DNA of 64,000 nucleotides. Origin: Mesorhabditis belari (Eukaryota > Nematoda > Chromadorea > Rhabditida > Rhabditidae). Both the position numbers and the translations under genes were made by a program. The notes beneath the pieces were generated by a model. That model did no database searches and had not been told where the DNA came from. It saw nothing but the letters and a program-made list of their open reading frames with translations. Below, in pieces: positions 56,455 to 64,000 of the stretch. How positions within the stretch are numbered: position 1 is the stretch's first letter; each line of letters begins with the position of its first letter. The stretch spans positions 992,001 through 1,056,000 of the forward strand of contig CAUEEP010000211.1 of the NCBI GenBank assembly GCA_958450365.1. Direction: 5' to 3'.

Positions 56455-59400
56455 CTACTCTTTCCACCCCCACATTGTGCCCAAGCAAAGAGCTCCTGAA
56501 TGTGTTGGGTTACTGTAGAAATTGTCTGGTTATTGAAAGATATTGTATTATTTGGGTTTTAGTCAAAGCTGAAGCTATTCACCTTCCTTATTGCTTCCAA
56601 CAGGCAAACAGTGGAAAACCGAGCACGCATAGAACATTGCACAACGGAGACCGTCATCGCGTTTATCCTGGAAATGATCATGTTTTGAGATTAGCTGAAT
56701 AACTTTATTGTTTAGTGGTTAGTTGAATAGCTTTATTGTTTAGAGGTTAGCTGAATATCTTAACTATTAAGTCGTAGAAAGCATCCGAAATACTCTTTCG
56801 CTCACCTCATTTGCACTGCTCAGTCCACTTGATCTTTCAGACCATTTGCCGAAGTAAGCCGCCTGGCTTGAGAACGCGGTGAATCTCGCGAATCGACTAA
56901 AAATAGGTCAAACAACAAGTCAAGAATAGCCCAATAGCCGACTATAGGTTTTCACGCTAACACATCGTTTGATTTCTCAAGTTAAAGGACTAGCATCATA
57001 CCTTACGCCTTCTTCGAGAGCCTTTTAACAATCCATTCACCGTGAGGCAACTTAAAATCTCTTGCGCCAGCTGACTCTGGCAGAAAGCATTTACATCAAA
57101 AAACAAAAATCAAAAAGTCTGGAGCAGAGTCGGACCGGCAGCCCTTCTTCGGGCGGTCGTTTTGGAGACGAGAGGCTAAACCCCTCGGCCACGCCTTCCT
57201 TTCAACCGACGGCAACAAAAGGGGCATCATTAAGCAGTTAAAAAGTAGATAATGGCTTTTTAATTTTTTCAGCCTTAGCATAACGTTACTAATCTAACAA
57301 AAAGCGCATCTCAAAATTTGATCTGTACGCTGAGAAAACCTCGACATTTGCTTTATACACTACTTTGGACATGAAATATCATATTTGAAAAACACTTTCT
57401 GCACTTTCGCTCGTCTGTAACTCCCTTGTCTTTACCGTATTTCTAAATATTAATATTACCATTGTGTAGCCGTTGAAAAGAGCTTTCAGAAAATGTATAA
57501 CACTAATAGTTTAAACTCAAAGACATGGGAGTTATAGAGGAGCGAAAGTGACGATCGTTTTTTAAATATAATATTTATTGTCCAGTACTGTAGTTTACGG
57601 TAGTTTTTCAAATATAATATTTCATTGTCCGGTACCCAGCACTACGGCAACTAATATGATCAAATAAAAGATAAAAAGAATAATTTGGATATAAACTTAT
57701 TAATAAATCCTTCAAAAACGTGACTTTTGCTTTACTTTCACAAGTTAGCCAATGGAAAAGGGGCGGAGCGCGTATGCCCGCGTATTTGCGGCTTGATTTT
57801 ACGAGCGAGTGGCTTTCTATTAGAGCATTTACGGGAACAGCTTTGAAGTCTACTCAAGTACCTGCACTACTGGACAATGAAATATCAAATTTAAAAACGA
57901 TCGTCACTTTCCCACATCTGTAACTCCCTTTTCTTTACCGTATTTCTAAATATTAATATTACCATTGTGTAGCCGTTGAAAAGAGCTTTCAGAAAATGTA
58001 TAACACTAATAGTTTAAACTCAAAGACATGGGAGTTATCGGGGCCAAAGTGACGATCGTCTTACAAGCTCTCGATGTTTCATTGTCTGCTGCTATCGTAG
58101 CCGTTTACGAAATTCAGCCGATTACGAATCATTCGTTAGCGGCTGAATTTCGTAAACGGCTACGACATATATATAATCTAAAATAGTATCTAAACAATCC
58201 AATTGTTAGAACTAACCAAATCTGGTCTCGTTTGATCGTGACAAGCATCGAAAATCGTTACAAAGTCGAATGTGTTCGACCATTCATCCGGCAATTTCGT
58301 CGCATCACAACACACATAGCTCTGTAAAAAGAACAGTACAATTGAAAGGTGATCAATTTTATCAATTTCTAACATTGAAACCTTTTCCCTAAAACCTATC
58401 TCACCGAATTCTTCGTCCCCTCTTCCTCTTTGTGCTCGTTTGCTGATTTGATCGCCTCTTCCACGAGATCCAATCCAATGAATTCGCTTTTCGGATATGC
58501 GTGCGCTAAATGTCAAAAATATTTTATTCATTTTGTTCATTTTTCTCTTATTCCCAACCAAGTACAGCATAAAAGAAACCAAAAATCTGAACGTACACCC
58601 CCCGCCACAACCGATATCCAAACATTTCATTCCACCAGCTACGAGACGATCCTGACATTTTTAGTTTACTTATTTTAAAATCGTTTTCTAAACTTTACTT
58701 TGATTGCTTTATTTTGACAATTATAAATGTTTTATTTATGAAATCACCCCAATCCCGTGTCCCAAATCAGGTACAACATTCGGAATGAGAAACTCACGGT
58801 GACGAGCCTCTGAAAAAAACAAAAAACAGTTTTTTAGTGCGTTCTCGTTTAAATTAAAACCAAATTCAGGCTTTCAATTCAAGCCAAACCAAATCAGAGT
58901 TGTTTTTCTCCTCTTTCAGTTAAACCAAATCTGGCTTTACCAAAAGAATAGTCTTAAAACAACCCTGAAACAACAACAACAACCCTTTCCTCTCACCTGA
59001 AATACCCGCCATCAATTCATAAAACTTCGAATAATCCGAGTAATCCAATCCTGAATATCTTTAAATAATATCTTTAAATAATAACTAAACAATAATTATC
59101 TTTATTTTCTTACCCAATCTCGGATTTTCCGCCCGAAAAGCGTCCTCTAATTTGTCGCGAACGTCAGCGAAAAGCGGAATGAAACCCATATTAGCAATCC
59201 ATGGACAATTGAGCAGACTCTGCAATTGGAAACAGCTTCAAATCAAGAATTTCAGCATGTAAGAATCCCTCCAAACATTCGATTTTCAATTTCCCCACCT
59301 TTTTCTGCTCCTCTGTCACCCAGAATCTCTCCTCGTCATCGACTTGGAAGAGATTCGCGCACGCCAAACAAGCCAACCACTCACGAACGTAACTAGAAAA

Positions 59401-61288
59401 GTTGCGTACTGATTGGATTGTTATTTTTAAAGTTTAAGATATGATCTTAAACAAACCGTGGCTTGCATTTCGCTTTCTCAGCCACTTCATCGGGAGTCAC
59501 ATGATGTGAAGGTGAAGAGACCTCGCAAAGAGCCTGGAAAGAAATACTAAAAACATGAACAACTACCGTAAATACTGTAAGCTATAAAGAATAGTTTGCG
59601 ACAACATTATACCTACCGTAGATACTGTAATAGTCCCTCGTACCCCTCGTACAGTCGCGTAGTCGCAAAAGGTTTTATTTCTATTTTTAGTATTTCATTT
59701 TTTTCAAAGCGCCCGTACTTTCAAAAAATACGTCTTTGGTATCAAAAAAATAGCTGAAATTCAGGGCTATTTTTTGATACCAAAGACGCATTTTGTGATA
59801 CCAAAGATAATGACGGGCGGAGCATCGCGTAGTCTAGCTTTGGACGAGTTTTTCTCGACACTGGTTTATGCTACAATGCTCGTTTAGATATCAAAAAATA
59901 GCCCTGAATTTCAGCTATTTTTTGATATCTAACGGAGCATTGTAGCATAAACCAGTGTCGAGAAAAATCCGTTTAAAATTAGACTACGCGATGCTCCGCC
60001 CGTCATTATGAGGATGGGGTACTAGTACAGTATTTACGGTAGGTTGATCAGAGCCCGATTTCATCAACGAATCTTTTATCTTACATCTTGCAATCTTGCA
60101 AGAGTTAGCGATTTCACCAAATTTCGCGTTCTATTTTGCGCCCCAACGCTACCGTAGCCTTGATAGTTTTTGGCAAAGAGCTTCTTCAATTCATTTTTTT
60201 GCAGTTTCCTCAGTTAAAATTAGCTAAATTTACAATTCATCTTTTTTCTTTTCCTAGCCTTTTGTTGTTTGTTGTTTGTTGCCTTCTATAATTTTTTAAA
60301 TTTAGATTCCCGGCTACAAATAAGATGCCAATTATTGACGGATTCGAAGTGAAGAAAATGTGGATTGCCGTCAACATAGCGTTCACTAGATTTGCTTATC
60401 GATATTATCGATACAAACGGCAACCTCAGGTTTGACCGTTCAGATCTCGGTTTCTAGAACAGCTATCAATCTGCAAATTGTTTCATTGGAAAGCCAAGAT
60501 TGTCAGCTTTTGATTGCTTTCTCACACATAGCGAATTCTCATGGGTAAGTGCCTTAAAAAGTTTATCAATACTTATCGATACTCAAATTTCGATAATCGA
60601 TTCTTTTGATAATCGATTCTTTCGATATCGATAAGTATCGATAAGGTTTATGAGGTTTATGACTCATTAAAAGTCGCTATGTATAAAATCGCAATCAAAA
60701 GCTGACATTCTTGCCTTTCCAATGAAACAATTTTCAGATTGATAGCTGTTCTAGAAACTGAGATCTGAACGAGCAAACATGAGCATGCCGTTTGTATCGA
60801 TAATATCGATAAGCAAGTCTAGTGTTCACTAATGGAGCCTTGGCGACGATTTACCCAATTATCTCCAATTAGACAGCGTGAAATTCAACGGTCATCAAAG
60901 GAGAATCAAAATCAAAAAAGATTACAATTGAAACAAAGCTGAGGGCTTTTTGGTGAACTTGAATATTAAAGCTTTAATATTTAATATTAAAGCTGGATCT
61001 TTTCTGCTATCAACTCTAGCCATGTCACTCTGTACTTTGTGCTCTCACAAACGAACGCCTTCTGATAGACTTCTCTTTTACAAACCAGAGTCTAAGTACG
61101 CTAGAAAGCGTGCGTTTACGAGCACAAAATACAAAATAACTTTTCCTCACCTCAATCAATCCAAGCTTTTTCCCAAGCGCCAACGCCAAACTCGCCATCC
61201 CGCCGGTCAAATAAGTCTGAATTTTTAATTCAAATAATTATCGATTCAATTTTTTTACCAAAAGTTGTCGATCGTAGTCACTTGACAT
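56455..61288 (-). CDS. SAM-dependent methyltransferase (nematode class with N-terminal winged-helix domain)
   Basis: Minus-strand exons with GT/AG sites: 61259-61288 (ATG, MSSDYDRQLL), 61151-61216, 59457-59533, 59299-59392, 59114-59219, 58997-59050, 58748-58809, 58580-58651, 58405-58505, 58217-58321, 56806-56896, 56583-56667 and 56455-56495. N-terminal winged-helix-like part: LALALGKKLGLIE, VTPDEVAEKAKCKPRYVREW. Methyltransferase fold: AGGMKCLDIGCGGG (SAM motif I), PKSEFIGLDLVEEAIKSAN, LPDEWSNTFDFVTIFDACHD, REIHRVLKPGGLL, MFYACSVFHCLPVGSNKEG. Substrate unknown. Defects: one base appears missing at a G6 run (58598-58603), two bases near 56840 (after GGLLRQMV), and an early TAG at 56455 before the expected last 30 or so residues. 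Two long introns contain MITEs and palindromes. Confidence 0.85.
57110..57205 (-). repeat. tRNA(Ser/Leu)-like class II remnant in methyltransferase intron
   Basis: The minus strand has GGCGTGGCCGAGGGGTTTAG (A box), an anticodon-arm-like TCGTCTCCAAAACGAC, a variable-arm-like GCCCGAAGAAGGGC, and GGTCCGACTC (B-box-like). The acceptor and T stems do not pair, so it is a tRNA pseudogene or SINE head. Confidence 0.5.
57357..57600. mobile_element. MITE family A, copy 2
   Basis: Same ends and core as the 22.95 kb copy ('gaaatatcatatttgaaaaa', 'taccgtatttctaaatatta'). It is followed by a partial repeat of its right end (57.60-57.64 kb). In the long methyltransferase intron. Confidence 0.85.
57863..58088. 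mobile_element. MITE family A, copy 3
   Basis: 'ctactggacaatgaaatat' to 'cgatgtttcattgtctg'; the core is almost identical to copy 2 (few differences over about 150 bp), so the two copies are young or recently duplicated. Confidence 0.85.
58088..58172. repeat. Near-perfect hairpin GTAGCCGTTTACGAAATTCAGCCG
   Basis: 'tagccgtttacgaaattcag' pairs with 'ctgaatttcgtaaacggcta' around an ATTACGAATCATTCGTTAG loop. The outer 'cggctacgacatatata' matches the ends of the 40.48 kb element, so this may be a minimal member of that family. Confidence 0.8.
59610..60040. mobile_element. Palindromic element family PAL1, copy 2 (nested hairpins)
   Basis: Ends CCTACCGTAGATACTGTA and TACAGTATTTACGGTAGG. Inner arms 59797-59905 and 59910-60025 are almost perfect reverse complements ('atgacgggcggagcatcgcg', 'tttatgctacaatgctcg') around 'atagccctgaatttcagcta'. 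Another hairpin occupies 59715-59795. Lies in the methyltransferase intron. Confidence 0.9.
60375..60840. mobile_element. Palindromic element with 170-bp arms and ATCGATA core
   Basis: The 60375-60545 arm ('gataatatcgat' region, 'tctagaacagctatcaatct', 'ttgtttcattggaaag', 'cttttgattgc') is inverted at 60665-60840. The core 60555-60650 is a run of ATCGATA/TATCGAT palindromes. Lies in the methyltransferase intron. Confidence 0.85.
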
Positions 61289-61699
61289 TTTTGCTTCAGG
61301 GAAAATCTGATTCAAATTTATTCAAGAGCTAATGGCTCAATGATTTTTTTGGGGTTGGCAATGAAATAAACTAATGGAAAAGAATTTCTCGTGGTTAGAA
61401 AATGTATGATAACATCGAATCAGCACAAAAAGGTCATTCAAAAGGGGAAATGGGGACTTTTTTTTGGAAAGAAAAGAGATCGTCTCTCAAATGTTTCGAG
61501 AATAAAAAGAATGATTTGTTAAAAATGCTGTGTACTTTCTATATCTTTACCTCAACTATTTCAAATTCAAATTAATCTTTTCCTTAAAAGTATTGTCCCA
61601 ATATCGCAAGCTTATGTTTAAATGTATAAAATTTTAGCCAAATAGCAGTCTTGGCTAACATTGCAAAAGTCAAGGATTTAATTCTGATTCAAGCCTTTA

Positions 61700-61840
61700 G
61701 AAGTTAGTTATTGTGATTGTTATTGCTTAGTTATTTCTATTGTTAATGCTTCGTTATTTCTATTGTTAATGCTTAGTTATTGTTATTGCTAATGCTTAGT
61801 TATTGCTTTTGCTAATGCTTAGTTATTGCTTTTAGGCTGA
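61700..61840. repeat. Tandem repeat, about 30-bp unit (GCTTAGTTATTGTTATTGCTAAT)
   Basis: Five imperfect units upstream of the methyltransferase start codon. No other feature between here and 62.24 kb. Confidence 0.85.
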
Positions 61841-62244
61841 AATGAAGGGATTTTCAATGAATGGATTAATAATACACAAATTTTATACGAAAAACTAATG
61901 AAATTCAATTGTTTTTCAAAAATTCTTCAAAAGACAATAAAGGAGTGAAGAAGAAGAAGGAAAAGAAGAAGAAATGAGCGCCTTTGGCACCTGCTTTCTT
62001 TTCCTTATCACTAAATGAATGCACTTGAGCAAAATGTAAGCCGTAAATTTAGTAAATTAAAGAAGAAAAGTTGAGAAATAAAGATTTATCACTTCGATCA
62101 TCGCCTTCTTTATCGGAAATTTGCCTCCTTTTATCCATCACTAAAATAAAAAGATTTATTTCGAGAACAGCATATCAAATAATGAAAAACACAAAAGAAA
62201 GTCTCAAATGATCGTAAAATTATTTCCAATATATTTGGAGCTTT

Positions 62245-62505
62245 TCAAAAACTAATTTCTCTTTTTGCTTCACACGGAGTAGCACGTGTGGAACGGGCAA
62301 AAAAAAACGAGACAATGATGCCTGTGTAAATCGATGTCCAAAGGGGAAAAGAACACAGAATGATCAACAAAACACAAAGAATGAGCAGCGAGCAGATTGG
62401 TTTTGTAGGAAATAAAATTTCAAGTTTAATACTTGTTATATTAGGGATGGGAAGTCGAAATCTAAGCAGAAATGTCTTAAACGAGTCACTGGATCTGTAA
62501 GTCAC
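62245..62505 (-). CDS. Hydrophobic small ORF, unknown
   Basis: An 86-codon frame containing ICSLLILCVLLIILCSFPLW and IYTGIIVSFFF: two membrane-like segments, then a polar tail. It could be an exon of a membrane protein or AT-rich noise. Starts and splice sites are not convincing. Confidence 0.3.
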   Translation of the reverse strand: MTYRSSDSFKTFLLRFRLPIPNITSIKLEILFPTKPICSLLILCVLLIILCSFPLWTSIYTGIIVSFFFARSTRATPCEAKREISF

Positions 62506-62514
62506 GATAGAACG

Positions 62515-62675
62515 GACTTCTAAGGCTTCTAAGGACGGACTTCTAAGGCTTCCTAAGACGGACTTCTAAGGCTTCTAAGAACGGACTTCTAAGGCTTCTA
62601 AGAACGGACTTCTAAGGCTTCTAAGGACGGACTTCTAAGGCTTCTAAGGACGGACTTCTAAGGCTTGTAGTAGGC
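62515..62675. repeat. Tandem repeat, 22-23-bp unit ACGGACTTCTAAGGCTTCTAAG
   Basis: Seven well-conserved copies; the least diverged array in the window. Confidence 0.95.
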
Positions 62676-63203
62676 TTTTAGTAAAGCCTCAAGCTATCAT
62701 GCCTGGTCTAGCACGTAATAGAAATATCGATAAAAGATTATATCCTTACAAATGCTCCAATTTACTACAGCTATTTATAATTTAAGAAAAACGCGCAGAA
62801 CTTGTGTAAACTTTTGAAGGAGCTCATTTGTCGAACCAATTTTGGTAAAGCCAATAGGTTCAACAATTGTGATCGCGTTCACCTGCATTTGTTTGATGCT
62901 TATTTATACTCTCATTCTCGCGCTCAAAGAACATCCATTTCCTCTACGTGCTTTTCTTCCTTTTATCATTTGATTGTTTGATCTTTATGATAAAAGGGGA
63001 AGAGAATTTCTCAATTTTTGATTTAAAGAACAATTGCAGAAAATAGAAACAGCATAAAGACTATAGAGAAATCGGCTAGAAACAAAAAAATATTTGAATT
63101 GATAAGAGAAAAGATATGTCTGGCGAGATTTCAAAGGTGTAAAAAAGGTAAAGTATTCTTTAAATACTAGTATTAGTATAATTTAATATCGAAAAGTGAT
63201 AAA
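62676..63203. other. Spacer, nothing seen
   Basis: AT-rich; no supported ORF or repeat. Confidence 0.5.
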
Positions 63204-63205
63204 TA

Positions 63206-63977
63206 TTAGGGTGGTGCAAAAGAAACTGCCGATTTGACGGTAAATTTTAAAAAAGATGGCGTTCGATGGTGACATGATCACAATGGAATATTCTCGCAAG
63301 ATCTCGAGCAGATTGGCATGGATCGGCCTGAATAACGTCCCTCAGCTTGGCTTCGTTCACGACTTCTGGCCTCGAACGGTGCTCGTAATCTTCCAAAGCC
63401 TCGTCTCCCTCTCGGACGTTGAAACCAAGTCTGACACTGCCTGAGAGACGAACTGCCATCTCCGAAAGACAGAGAACGAGCAGCACAGAGAGAACGATGC
63501 GATTCGGCAGCAGACTTTCCAATTTTGAAGTTAAACAGTAATGCTGCTCGTAGCACAAATGGAATATTTTCGCAAGATGTCGAGCAGATTGGCAGGGTCA
63601 GCCTGAATAATCCCTCAGCTTGCTTCGTTCACAACTTTTGGCATCGAACCGTGCTGGTAGAGAGACACTGCCTGAGAGACAAACGGTCATCTCCGAAAGC
63701 AGCACAGAGAGAACGATGCGATTTGGCAGCAGACTTTCCAGAATTTCCCAGAAGTTAAACAATGTGCTGCTCGTAGCACAAACTTTTGCTCGACCATAAT
63801 CTAAATAAAAAATATAAGCATTTTAAAATAAAATAAACAAAAACCAAAAAATTCAAATGTCGAAATAAATAGCAAACAAATATGCGAACAAAACATAAAA
63901 GAAATAATGCCGTTAGCATCGCTCGCTTCTGATAAAAGAGCTGATACCCATCGGCAGTTTCTTTTGCACCACCCTAA
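63206..63977 (-). mobile_element. Short mariner with intact TIRs, TA duplication and a doubled N-terminal transposase segment
   Basis: The ends TTAGGGTGGTGCAAAAGAAA and its inverse are flanked by TA (63204-63205 and 63978-63979). The TIRs extend about 35 bp (to CTGCCGAT-). Inside, the minus strand encodes only the mariner N-terminal helix-turn-helix part: LRAALLFNFKIGKSAAESHR in one frame and RDVIQADPCQSARDLARIFH in another. The same segment is repeated in tandem (63270-63540 and 63545-63770). No catalytic domain. At about 770 bp it is a non-autonomous derivative. Confidence 0.9.
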
Positions 63978-64000
63978 TAGTTACAGTGTAACTTACAATG

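Noticed and set aside
57110..57205. Functional class II tRNA gene
   Set aside because: A and B boxes and a variable-arm-like hairpin are present, but acceptor and T stems do not pair.

Overview
The window looks like repeat-rich nuclear DNA of a rhabditid-type nematode. Three things point there: exons of 30-120 bp with short introns and TTTCAG-like acceptors; a patch of the nematode telomere hexamer (TTAGGC)n at about 47.67 kb; and nematode-type mobile elements (BEL/Pao retrotransposon, several mariners, a Tc3-like element with long terminal repeats). There is no prokaryotic gene organisation. Only a few host genes can be supported, and nearly all other open frames are fragments of repeats.

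Layout. 2.0-5.4 kb: a minus-strand gene with two tandem CUB domains; its introns are filled with tandem repeats and partial copies of its own exon. 5.4-27 kb: mostly tandem arrays, mariner relics, one LINE tail, a palindromic MITE, a Tc3-like element (23.2-24.5 kb) and a few orphan exons. 27-32 kb: a weakly supported multi-exon locus and small unassigned ORFs. 32.5-34.3 kb: a minus-strand linker-histone-like gene with a basic 15-residue repeat region, two H15 (GH1) domains and a hydrophobic C-terminus. 36-38 kb: palindromic elements. 38.9-48.3 kb: an old tandem segmental duplication (38.9-44.6 against 44.8-48.3 kb) carrying two copies of a one-TM micro-gene; comparing the copies exposes later insertions. 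49.2-53.4 kb: a decayed BEL/Pao element on the minus strand, with gag-like ORFs lying 3' of pol. 54.4-55.6 kb: a broken RING/B-box (TRIM-like) gene. 56.45-61.29 kb: a 12-exon SAM-dependent methyltransferase gene on the minus strand whose introns host MITEs and large palindromes. 63.2-63.98 kb: a short mariner with intact ends and a duplicated N-terminal transposase piece.

Most host genes are interrupted by single-base frameshifts, several in homopolymers (G6 in the methyltransferase, T5 in the CUB gene), or by single in-frame TGA/TAA codons. The sequence alone cannot say whether this is assembly noise or real decay; the pattern suggests a noisy long-read assembly. I saw no operon or pathway linking the genes. 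The more unusual candidates are the tandem-H15 protein with a membrane-like tail, the CUB exon copied into its own intron, the telomeric insert inside one duplicate, and the pol-then-gag order of the BEL relic.
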